Below, one piece after another: positions 1-6,587 of a stretch of DNA of 30,284 nucleotides. A program made the translations under genes and the position numbers. Origin of the DNA: Phycisphaerae bacterium (GTDB lineage: Bacteria > Planctomycetota > Phycisphaerae > UBA1845). The notes under the pieces are model-generated. The model was not told the DNA's origin, did not search any database, and saw only the letters and a program-made list of their open reading frames with translations. Location: positions 1 through 30,284 of the forward strand of contig BQJS01000031.1 of assembly GCA_021604825.1 (NCBI GenBank). Direction: 5' to 3'. Numbering within the stretch: position 1 is the stretch's first letter; the number at the start of each line of letters is the position of its first letter.

Positions 1-199
1 GGCTTTCATGAAGGGTGACTCACTTTCGAGGTGAAACGGAAACGACCGCGACAAACGCGCCAATCTGCCTTGATTCGCGCCGACGAAAAATAACACACGG
101 TCCGGTAAATGTCGCGTATAAGGCTGTTGTCCAGGTCCAGATAACGGGCTAATATTAAACGGACGGGGCACTTTGCTCCAGATGCATGGAACGGGACGC

Positions 200-1558
200 A
201 TGAACGACTGGTACGAAGCAGAATCGCGCGTAGAGAAAGCCCACCAACTGGCTGAATCACGTCAGTGGTCCGAGGCTTTATCCGAAATCGAAGCTGCCTT
301 GGATATCAACCCGGGTCACAGCACGTGGCAAGCCCACCGCGGCTACATCCTCGACCAATTGGAGCGCTACGACGAAGCCATTGAGGCGTATCGTGTCTCC
401 GCGAAATTGGATCCGGGCGATGTCGATGTGCTCATGGCCCTCGGTGTCGACCTCGCGCGTACATTGCGCTGCGAAGAAGCCAACGACGTTCTCGAACAAG
501 CCGAACGCCTCGATCCGGAAATCGAAGCCAGTTATTGCTATCGCATTTTGACCTACACCGAACTCGGCGATCACGAAAAAGCCGAGGAGATGTTCTATCT
601 CGCCCAGCAGATCAAAGACGATTGCCCGGTGTGTTTCTATCACATCGGCGGATCGCTCGCCTCTCGGGGCCAGTTTGATCGGGCGATTTATTGCTGGAAC
701 CGCACGCTCGACATCGACCCGACCTATCGCGGTGCGAAGCAGTCGATCGCGTTGGCCTATCGCGAGTTGGGCAAGCTCGACCGCGCCCGCGAGTATTTTC
801 TCGCTGAAATACGCGAGGATCCGGGCAACGTCGATTTGTTGTTCGATGTGGCTGAGTTGGAAATCGAAGCCAAGAATCCGTCGCGCTCTGCGTCGAAGTT
901 GCAGCAGATTGTCGAGTTGGAACCCGATTACGCCCAGGCTCATTTTTCGTTGGGCGAGGTTCTGCTTGATCTCGACCGACCGGCAGAGGCTTTGGAATCG
1001 CTGCGTACTGCCCACGAACTCGATCCGGAAATGCCCCGCCTTGATCTTCGGACGGGACAGTCGCTGTTTGGATTGGCCAAGTACGCCGATGCCGCCCGGC
1101 ACCTCGCCGCCGCCCATCGCGAAGAACCGCACAACGATTCCGCCCTTCTCGCATGGGGTGGATGCCTGCTTCGTTTGGAATCCATAGACGAAGCCGCCCA
1201 CAAATTCAAAAAGGTTTTGGATCTCGACAGCGCCTGTTCGCAGGGCCATCACAACCTAGCCGTCTGCCGGTTCCTTCAAGGACGATACGAAGACGGCCTG
1301 ACCCATTTGACCAAGGCCATTGAGCTTAATCCTCGCGACCTCACCGCGATGCACAAAGCCGTCCTCGTGCTGATGCATACGCGGCGTTGGGCTGAAGCCC
1401 GAACCATGATTGACCGGGCCATCGAGGTCGATCCGAACGACCCAGCCCTTCAAGAACTGCGAAACCGAATGTGGAAGCTTCGCCTGTGGGCGGGCTGCAA
1501 ACGGGTCCACGCCTGGGTCACCGGAATTTTCACGCGCGGCAAGTCCTCCAAGGCTTAG
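200..1558 (+). CDS. Tetratricopeptide repeat (TPR) protein
   Basis: This encodes about 452 residues that are almost wholly TPR units: 34-residue helix pairs with the usual small and aromatic spacing, often ending in a 'xLDP' turn such as LDINPGH, LDPGDVD, LDPEIEA, LDPTYRG-like, LEPDYAQ, LDPEMP, LNPRDL and VDPNDP. I count roughly eleven repeats. There is no signal peptide or membrane segment, so it is probably a cytoplasmic scaffold for protein-protein contacts. The C-terminus is basic (GKSSKA). The frame also opens with a TTG at 173 and an ATG at 182. I prefer ATG 200 because GGAACGGGA lies just upstream and the first TPR helix starts soon after, but ATG 182 is possible. The specific partner is unknown. 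It stands alone, followed by 265 non-coding bases. Confidence 0.88.
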   Translation: MNDWYEAESRVEKAHQLAESRQWSEALSEIEAALDINPGHSTWQAHRGYILDQLERYDEAIEAYRVSAKLDPGDVDVLMALGVDLARTLRCEEANDVLEQAERLDPEIEASYCYRILTYTELGDHEKAEEMFYLAQQIKDDCPVCFYHIGGSLASRGQFDRAIYCWNRTLDIDPTYRGAKQSIALAYRELGKLDRAREYFLAEIREDPGNVDLLFDVAELEIEAKNPSRSASKLQQIVELEPDYAQAHFSLGEVLLDLDRPAEALESLRTAHELDPEMPRLDLRTGQSLFGLAKYADAARHLAAAHREEPHNDSALLAWGGCLLRLESIDEAAHKFKKVLDLDSACSQGHHNLAVCRFLQGRYEDGLTHLTKAIELNPRDLTAMHKAVLVLMHTRRWAEARTMIDRAIEVDPNDPALQELRNRMWKLRLWAGCKRVHAWVTGIFTRGKSSKA

Positions 1559-1679
1559 CGTCCGCCGTGCTCGGGATTCTCCATCTTACGGACCCCAACC
1601 AGATTTCCGGGCATTCAAGGATTTCACAGCCCACCGATCGCCCCTGTGACGCATAATCGCGTCAAGATTGCGCGAAAGA

Positions 1680-1711
1680 TTGCAACCTGGACAGAACAAT
1701 CGCAATATAAT
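1680..1711 (+). promoter_or_regulatory. Possible sigma-70 promoter upstream of the secreted LTxxQ-like protein
   Basis: A perfect TATAAT hexamer lies at 1706-1711, with TTGCAA at 1680-1685 upstream. The spacer is 20 bases, longer than the usual 17, so only the -10 element is convincing. A start near 1718 would give a leader of about 105 bases to the ATG at 1824. The rest of 1559-1823 shows no gene or structure. Confidence 0.35.
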
Positions 1712-1823
1712 GAGCAGAGAGGCAGGAAAACTGCGTCCGATATGTCTTGTTGGGCTGAAGGCAGCCCAGACGAATATTCAAGGAAACGGTCCTTTAGGGC
1801 CAGACTTTGTGCGATTGCTTACC

Positions 1824-2876
1824 ATGAATTCAAGAAAATCGATCCAACTGATGATGGCCGTACTTCTCTTGCTTCCGATCTCCGCCCGCGCGGAAGATCC
1901 CAAAGAAGCTGAACAAGAATTCAAGGGGTTGTGGAATGTCGATTCCATGATGGAACAAGCCGTCGAGAATATCTCGCGACGCTACAACCTCAACGACGAC
2001 CAAAAATCGAAGACCAAAAAGATGCTGGTCGACGAAGTCACCAAGTTTCTCGACACCCACGACAACATTTGGCCGCTCGTCCGCGATCTCGGGCGATACC
2101 AGATCAAGGGTGAAGCCCCCGAAGGTGAAATCGCCCGTCGAATCGGCGCGAACGCCTTGCCGTTGATGGAAGACATTCGCGAGACCATTCTGAGTTGCAA
2201 CGAAGATTGGGACAGCATTCTCAATGAAGAACAACGTCGACTTCATGAATGGGATTTGAACGACATGAAGTTGACGTTCGAGAAGATGGACGAAAACTTC
2301 ACGGCGATGAGCCAGGGAAAGGCCCGCAATCCCGGAATCTTCCCCGGTCCAAACGAGCATGAGGTGAAGGCGCCGCCCGTTCGCAAGAAACCGTCAAAAG
2401 ATTTCAAGCCCAAATTGGTGCGTGATGCCCGTGACTACCGACCGCAAGAAGACAAATGGGAACTGTATGTCCAAGACTTCATCAAGAAATATGAGCTGAC
2501 CGAAGGACAAAGTGAAGCCGCCCATTCGATTCTACGCGAATGCAAAACCAGGGCAGCGGCCTATCGGTTGTCGAAAGAGCGCGATTTCGCAGACGCCAAG
2601 AAGCGTCTGACCGATGTTCGCAAATCCAAGCAACCGGCAGCAATCACCAAGACCAAAGAGAAAGTTTGGACAACGGTCCTTCAGAAACTCCGCAAACCCG
2701 TTGACGACTTGTTCGAAGAGTTGAAGGATCGACTTGCCAAGATTCCATCTGCTGCTCAGAAGAAGCGGGCCGGCGATGTGCCGGACTCAAGCCCGCCAAA
2801 GCGTGCAAAGACGGCAAGCAAAGACGCCGCGCCGGGTAAGCAATTGCCCGACCCGGAAAGCAAAACGTCCAGCTAG
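1824..2876 (+). CDS. Secreted helical protein with LTxxQ-like motifs (possible Spy/CpxP-like fold)
   Basis: The product is about 350 residues. The open frame extends upstream to 1668, but ATG 1824 opens a classic signal peptide: MNSRK, a hydrophobic stretch at about residues 8-19, and cleavage after SARA near residue 23. No Shine-Dalgarno site is obvious. The mature protein is highly charged and predicted helical. Three short motifs recur at helix starts: LNDDQ (56-60), LNEEQ (133-137) and LTEGQ (225-229). They resemble the LTxxQ motif of the periplasmic chaperone/stress family Spy/CpxP. The protein is about twice the length of Spy, suggesting a duplicated fold. The last 45 residues are Lys/Pro/Ser rich and probably disordered. 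Family membership is inference from these motifs; I do not recognise a named gene. Confidence 0.8.
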   Translation: MNSRKSIQLMMAVLLLLPISARAEDPKEAEQEFKGLWNVDSMMEQAVENISRRYNLNDDQKSKTKKMLVDEVTKFLDTHDNIWPLVRDLGRYQIKGEAPEGEIARRIGANALPLMEDIRETILSCNEDWDSILNEEQRRLHEWDLNDMKLTFEKMDENFTAMSQGKARNPGIFPGPNEHEVKAPPVRKKPSKDFKPKLVRDARDYRPQEDKWELYVQDFIKKYELTEGQSEAAHSILRECKTRAAAYRLSKERDFADAKKRLTDVRKSKQPAAITKTKEKVWTTVLQKLRKPVDDLFEELKDRLAKIPSAAQKKRAGDVPDSSPPKRAKTASKDAAPGKQLPDPESKTSS

Positions 2877-3396
2877 TTCTCCCAAAGCTAAAACGTAGCG
2901 ATGCGCTATAGTCGTCATTCCCGCGCACGCGGGAATCCAGAGGAACGCGAAGTCGGTCAGGACGATTAAGGATTTAGCGATGCGCCAGCGTCGTTCTTGC
3001 AACCCAACAAGATGCAAAGGGATGCCATAGCGCACGCTCTTGACCCAAGCAATATCACGACGGCATATGGGCAGTCGCTTTATGCCGTCAGCAAGCAAAT
3101 CCCCCTCCCCGAGAATCGAATCGTGCGAGGATACCTTGCGTCCGATAGAAATGGCGCAAGGCTTTCTGCACCGGCTATCGGACCTGAATCCCATTGGAAC
3201 ACCCCCGATTCGTCCAATTACCGTTTGCTTCACGGTTGTTTTGGAACATAGAATTGAATTGCGGTGACAGGTTATATGACCCAACACCGGCTGATCTCTT
3301 GCGCAGCCGGATCGAACGGTCAGCCGATTATCACCAAACATGGGGGGAAACCCGCCGCTGGGGTGGGTGGAGATGGGTGTAGACGGAGACGATGCC
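2877..3396. other. Gene-free stretch with a REP-like palindrome
   Basis: These 520 bases hold no convincing gene. A 209-codon minus-strand frame (2787-3416) crosses the region, but its translation is unstructured and includes the peptide that the palindrome at 2917-2936 always gives. Apart from that repeat and its flanking direct repeats I see nothing recognisable. Confidence 0.6.
2896..2985. repeat. REP-like palindromic element flanked by imperfect direct repeats
   Basis: ATTCCCGCG at 2917-2925 and CGCGGGAAT at 2928-2936 form a perfect 9-bp inverted repeat with a two-base centre. The sequence belongs to the dispersed 'CATTCCCGCG..CGCGGGAATCC' type seen in many bacterial genomes, whose minus-strand translation gives FLWIPACAGMT. 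It lies between two imperfect direct repeats that start with the identical TAGCGATGCGC (2896-2906 and 2975-2985) and stay similar for about 20 bases. I infer a small non-autonomous dispersed repeat. No transposase is present. Confidence 0.6.
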
Positions 3397-3942
3397 ATGC
3401 TTCCGATACGCGACAATCATCCATTGAAACGGTTGTTCACGGGACTCGTCGAGCACGCGTTCCAAACCGAACTGGGCATCTGCGACCCGGCATTAGCCGA
3501 CTACGTCTCAGATCTGCTCGTGGATTTCGTGCGCATCGACGAAATGGTGATTTCACGCGAAGTCGCCGGCAAACCCGTCACCGAGATCGCCGAAGTCATC
3601 GCTTCATTGGAAGGCGACGCCTCGGTCACCGACGCCACCCGCGATCCATACGTCCATCGACGCATCGGCGACTACACGCTCTTCTGGACGGGCATCTATC
3701 CCGAGGGCGTCCGCCGATCGAAGTCGGCCACCTGGAGCGACCGGGTCAGCGATTACGTCTCCTTTGGCAAGCGATCCTACGCCATCGCATCCGAACTCAC
3801 CCCGCCCGATGTCGATCCGCCATCTCGGCTGCTACGGCGATTGAGCGAGGATTTCGAAACCTGCGCCTGCGGCCTGGGCATCGTCCGCCACAGCCTCGAC
3901 AATCAAAGAAATGACGGCGATCCCGGCGACCTGATCTACTAG
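3397..3942 (+). CDS. Conserved-looking hypothetical protein, 181 aa
   Basis: I do not recognise this protein. The open frame reaches upstream to 3340, but ATG 3397 has a well placed GGAG (3385-3388) and gives the natural N-terminus MLPIRDNHPLKRLF. The product is soluble, with no signal peptide or membrane segment. It is mixed helical, acidic in the middle (ADYVSDLLVDFVRIDEM) and has one CAC motif near the C-terminus (ETCACGLG), too little for a metal site. A conserved-looking central segment reads YTLFWTGIYPEGVR. Codon use is similar to its neighbours, and the plus-strand alternative frame at 3264-3914 is an Arg/His-rich shadow. It stands alone, 125 bases before the tRNA-Gly gene. The function is unknown. 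Confidence 0.7.
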   Translation: MLPIRDNHPLKRLFTGLVEHAFQTELGICDPALADYVSDLLVDFVRIDEMVISREVAGKPVTEIAEVIASLEGDASVTDATRDPYVHRRIGDYTLFWTGIYPEGVRRSKSATWSDRVSDYVSFGKRSYAIASELTPPDVDPPSRLLRRLSEDFETCACGLGIVRHSLDNQRNDGDPGDLIY

Positions 3943-4027
3943 AAAAACCCAATAGCCGAGCGACGGGCCTGCAAACACCGGGGAATTTAACCGCCGCAGG
4001 GGCACCAAAGGCCCCGCAAGCCAAGAC

Positions 4028-4055
4028 TTGTCAGCCGCCACAAAAACGGTATAAC
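4028..4055 (+). promoter_or_regulatory. Sigma-70 type promoter for tRNA-Gly
   Basis: TTGTCA at 4028-4033 and TATAAC at 4050-4055 are separated by 16 bases. Transcription would begin near 4062, about six bases before the mature tRNA 5' end at 4068. This spacing is what a tRNA promoter with a short leader should show. Confidence 0.6.
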
Positions 4056-4067
4056 AATGGGCCCAAC

Positions 4068-4139
4068 GCGGGTGTAGCTCAGTGGTAGAGCGTCACGTTG
4101 CCAACGTGAATGTCGTGAGTTCGAATCTCATCACCCGCT
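4068..4139 (+). tRNA. tRNA-Gly(GCC)
   Basis: A complete cloverleaf can be folded. The acceptor GCGGGTG (4068-4074) pairs with CACCCGC (4132-4138), with U as discriminator at 4139. The D arm is GCTC/GAGC. The anticodon stem TCACG/CGTGA closes the loop TTGCCAA, giving anticodon GCC. The T arm has the loop TTCGAAT. CCA is not encoded. It reads GGC/GGU codons. A promoter lies just upstream and a terminator just downstream, so it is a monocistronic tRNA unit. Confidence 0.96.
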
Positions 4140-4144
4140 TAATA
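4126..4144 (+). repeat. Direct repeat copy 1 (tRNA-Gly 3' end)
   Basis: This covers the last 14 bases of tRNA-Gly plus TTAATA-type flanking sequence. It matches 5021-5039 at 17 of 19 positions. The match runs past the tRNA end, as in attachment-site duplications left by tRNA-targeting integrases. See copy 2. Confidence 0.45.
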
Positions 4145-4145
4145 G

Positions 4146-4180
4146 AAGCCGCGTTTTCCGATTTCGGGGCGCGGCTTTTT
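4146..4180 (+). terminator. Rho-independent terminator of tRNA-Gly
   Basis: AAGCCGCG (4146-4153) pairs with CGCGGCTT (4170-4177) as a perfect 8-bp stem, followed by a run of five T (4176-4180). It begins seven bases after the tRNA ends. Confidence 0.8.
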
Positions 4181-4305
4181 GCGTGTTGCTTTGGTTTGAG
4201 GTAAAAGCATCGGGCCGCAAAGCGCTGGGCCACCATCTTTTCCAATGCTCGTGACATATCGCCCTCTAAACGGAGTAACCTTCGTTCCAATGGGATTCCC
4301 TAGTT

Positions 4306-5010
4306 ATGGCCAAGCTGATAGTCGCTCTATTCCTCGCCATCTTTGCAGGCCTAATCGTGCTGAGCCGCTTTGTTCCGTGGTGGCTCGTCCTGATCATGAC
4401 GGTCATCATGGTGCCGGTCTCACTCAAAATCCTCTGGTGGTTCATTCAGTCTTTGGGACTCAAGCAGGCCCAGAAGTTTATGCAAGCAGCCGGCCGCAAG
4501 TTGCGCGGGGCGCGTGTTGAAATTCATGCAATCACCGAGGTTCCGCCCCCTGCCTCCAGAGAACTTGATGACGATGATGAAGACGACAACCAAGATATCG
4601 ATCGACCGTCGTTACCGGCGTGGTTTGCTATGGTCGAAATGACGATTGAACCGGCGGCCACTGCGCGTCTCGAGGCGCCTGCCAATGACTTCGACGACGA
4701 AGCCTTCGATGAGTGGAGCCCGTGGAACTTCACGCTCGTACCAGCCGAGATCGTGGTCAAAGGGGATTATCTTGAAGCACTCGGAGTGGCGGATTACCCA
4801 GTCGCTTCGGTCGCCGATTGGCACCGGGTGGGCGAAGGGGACTCATCGGATAGCGCGAGTGACGATTCTTATGGGATGCTGCCAATCGAAGGCCCTTCTC
4901 GAATTCAGGTAGTATTTGGAATCCCAGAAGCAATGTCGGAACGCTTGCGACTGCGCTTCCTAACCGAAGATTTCACAGAAGTTCACTTGCCACAGCGATC
5001 CAGTGAGTGA
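4306..5010 (+). CDS. Membrane-anchored hypothetical protein with acidic linker
   Basis: The product is 234 residues with two N-terminal transmembrane helices (about 3-20 and 24-48), the second rich in Trp and ending in a Lys/Arg-containing helix. An acidic low-complexity linker follows (residues 87-99, LDDDDEDDNQD). The C-terminal soluble domain, about 105-234, is acidic with several beta-like segments (FTLVPAEIVVKG, RIQVVFGIPE, RLRLRFLTEDFTEVHLP). I recognise no family. The short loop between the helices suggests a hairpin with the bulk of the protein in the cytoplasm. It is a single gene between the tRNA-Gly and a partial copy of that tRNA's 3' end at 5021, so it may have been carried in by a small element. 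Its base composition is not clearly different from neighbours. Confidence 0.7.
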   Translation: MAKLIVALFLAIFAGLIVLSRFVPWWLVLIMTVIMVPVSLKILWWFIQSLGLKQAQKFMQAAGRKLRGARVEIHAITEVPPPASRELDDDDEDDNQDIDRPSLPAWFAMVEMTIEPAATARLEAPANDFDDEAFDEWSPWNFTLVPAEIVVKGDYLEALGVADYPVASVADWHRVGEGDSSDSASDDSYGMLPIEGPSRIQVVFGIPEAMSERLRLRFLTEDFTEVHLPQRSSE

Positions 5011-5033
5011 TGGTAGCCAGACTCATCACTCGC
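5003..5033 (+). terminator. Hairpin overlapping the stop of the membrane protein gene
   Basis: GTGAGTGATG (5003-5012) pairs with CATCACTCGC (5024-5033), ten pairs including one G-T, around an 11-base loop. The stem contains the stop codon. No T-run follows (CTTAATAA), so a factor-independent terminator is uncertain. The 3' arm is also the tRNA-like repeat copy. Confidence 0.3.
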
Positions 5034-5039
5034 TTAATA
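5021..5039 (+). repeat. Direct repeat copy 2 (partial tRNA-Gly 3' end)
   Basis: ACTCATCACTCGCTTAATA differs from the tRNA-Gly 3' end at 4126-4144 at two positions. The two copies bracket about 0.9 kb with one gene. No integrase is seen, so an att-like duplication is only a suggestion. The copy also forms the 3' arm of a local hairpin, which could have produced the resemblance by chance. Confidence 0.4.
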
Positions 5040-5082
5040 ACGGCCATGACTTCCCGGTGAATCCAAAAACGGAGGGCTCCCT

Positions 5083-5544
5083 ATGGGTGCGGAGGCGTAT
5101 CACTATTTCACGAAATATCAGGGCGATGTGAACACAGCATTGCAGGAACTTCGCGAGACCGAGTTCCAAGCCGGTCGCTATTTCCCGGCAACGCTGACGC
5201 CAAGTCCCCCCGTCGGTCCCAACCCGCCAAGCCCGGGCGCGGCGTACGATTCCATCGACGATGCAAGGATGGCGGCTGCCGAAAACGGGACGTGCTCTAT
5301 CCTCGATATCGACCATCTCTCCGAAACGCCCGACTATTGCGCCGCAGCACCACTGCCGGAAGAAATGCTCGCCGACCTCTTCGGTTCGAATCAACCCACG
5401 CGCGAGATGATCGAAAAAAACTAGGACCCATTCTACGAAGCGGTCTGTTGCGACCTGATCGACCGCGGCCAGTGCATGTACACAATCATCTACAAAGAAG
5501 GCAAGCCCGACGAGATCGTATTCGCCGGCTTGACGTTCGATTAA
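5083..5544 (+). pseudogene. Small protein gene interrupted by an in-frame amber codon
   Basis: ATG 5083 has an excellent Shine-Dalgarno (CGGAGGG) and opens a 113-codon frame ending at TAG 5422-5424. The same frame continues without another stop for 39 more codons to TAA 5542-5544. The downstream part reads like real protein (DPFYEAVCCDLIDRG, YTIIYKEGKPDEI, FAGLTFD). The whole 152-codon product looks like one small globular protein: an N-terminal Tyr-rich helix (AYHYFTKYQGDVNTALQEL), a Pro/Gly loop, an acidic middle (CSILDIDHL) and a C-terminal beta segment. I infer a point nonsense mutation after the A7 run, a sequencing error, or stop readthrough. There is no frameshift. I do not recognise a named family. 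If the TAG is obeyed, the annotated CDS would be 5083-5424. Confidence 0.7.
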
Positions 5545-5751
5545 GAACGACGAAAGGTCACCTCCATACCACGATTGGGCTGCTTTCCAGTCGACCACGC
5601 CGCATTTCCGGGATACATCGTTGCACGTCGAATGCGATTCCTACAGAATAATCGCAATGAACTCACCATCGGTAACATCGCCTTCTTGCTCCCATGCCGA
5701 AACCCTCGGCTTTCGAATATGTGCGCCCGCACGTTTCGCAAGTCATGCATG
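5545..5751. other. Intergenic region before tRNA-Ile
   Basis: No gene or clear promoter pair was found. AATAT at 5716-5720 could be a -10 core but lacks a correctly spaced -35. Confidence 0.4.
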
Positions 5752-5824
5752 GGGGCAGTAGCTCAGTGGTTAGAGCGGGTGTCTTATAAGCACCATGTCG
5801 GTGGTTCGATTCCACCCTGCCCTA
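5752..5824 (+). tRNA. tRNA with anticodon UAU (tRNA-Ile for AUA)
   Basis: The cloverleaf is complete. The acceptor GGGGCAG (5752-5758) pairs with CTGCCCT (5817-5823), the first pair being G-U, and the discriminator is A. The D arm is GCTC/GAGC. The anticodon stem GGTGT/GCACC (last pair U-G) closes the loop CTTATAA, giving anticodon TAT at 5785-5787. The variable loop is ATGTC. The T arm GGTGG/CCACC has the loop TTCGATT. CCA is not encoded. UAU decodes AUA as isoleucine directly; most bacteria instead use a CAU tRNA modified to lysidine by TilS. The A73 discriminator fits isoleucine. Confidence 0.9.
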
Positions 5825-6033
5825 TTTGTTGTAGACGCCTTTCGAAGAACCACCAGCGATAAGTACAACTTGCGGTGGAAAACTCATAACTGTCCCGGAC
5901 TATTCCAAGAGCGATTTTGGCAACACCCTTGCGGTGCATTATGTTCGCCGCATACCGTATGGAATCTGACAGGCGATTTCCTGCGGGCGATATTCCGCTT
6001 TCTGATGAATAGCTATGTCACTTGGAAAGAGAG

Positions 6034-6480
6034 ATGGAAATACAATCAGGAAGACATGAACGGCGGTGGGTTCATGCCGATACCATCTCACTGCTGTCAC
6101 TCGGGCTGCAGTTGACCTACATCCTCGGTCTCTTCACCGCAAGCATCGGAAATCGCGGCTGGCCTGGATGGCTCAGACCATACCTGCCGCGATGGCTCGG
6201 TTCGCATGACGTGTTACATGCATTGCCTGCGGTTGGGCTATTCGCATGTGGGGTCTCATTGCTGATGGCGGAGCGTGAAATTTTCGGCAGAAGCGCCCCG
6301 GATGCTCGAATACCGCGGCTATGCTGGGTGGCCTTTGTTGGCAGCGTTGGTTTGATTCTCTTCAATGCTGTGATAATTCGTCTGTATCTTTACAATCAGT
6401 GGATAATGTTAACAGTCGTTGCGTTCATTCCGGTGGCTGCATTCCTTTTTATGAGGCTCGTGCGGCGACGGATCGTCTAA
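6034..6480 (+). CDS. Small integral membrane protein, four predicted TM helices
   Basis: The product is about 148 residues. A TTG at 6022 is the first possible start, but ATG 6034 is preceded directly by GGAAAGAGAG and is preferred. Four hydrophobic segments are visible: about residues 15-37 (ISLLSLGLQLTYILGLFTA), 61-82 (LHALPAVGLFACGVSLLMA), 99-120 (VAFVGSVGLILFNAVIIRLY) and 125-142 (IMLTVVAFIPVAAFLFM). The loop between helices 1 and 2 is Trp/Gly/Pro rich. The C-terminus is basic (RLVRRRIV), so it probably faces the cytoplasm. I recognise no family. It is convergent with the symporter gene and about 200 bases after tRNA-Ile. Confidence 0.62.
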   Translation: MEIQSGRHERRWVHADTISLLSLGLQLTYILGLFTASIGNRGWPGWLRPYLPRWLGSHDVLHALPAVGLFACGVSLLMAEREIFGRSAPDARIPRLCWVAFVGSVGLILFNAVIIRLYLYNQWIMLTVVAFIPVAAFLFMRLVRRRIV

Positions 6481-6587
6481 CGCGGCATATTTTCACCCAT
6501 CGCCAACACAAGGCAAGACTTACAGAAATTCCACAGCCCCATTCTGGGCCCCTTTTTAGCCATTAGGAAATCCGTTGGTTCTTTTGC

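Noticed and set aside
278..1252. 324-codon minus-strand frame opposite the TPR gene
   Set aside because: It mirrors the TPR repeats on the other strand and has no protein family features, while the plus strand shows clear TPR units.
2787..3416. 209-codon minus-strand frame
   Set aside because: It overlaps the end of the secreted protein gene and includes the stock translation of the REP-like palindrome (FLWIPACAGMT). No domain or Shine-Dalgarno.
3264..3914. 216-codon plus-strand frame rich in Arg and His
   Set aside because: It is a shadow of the 3397-3942 gene in another frame; the composition is typical of an out-of-frame reading of GC-rich DNA.
5422..5424. Reading the amber codon as pyrrolysine
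   Set aside because: No Pyl machinery or downstream structure is visible, and a nonsense mutation or sequencing error is simpler.
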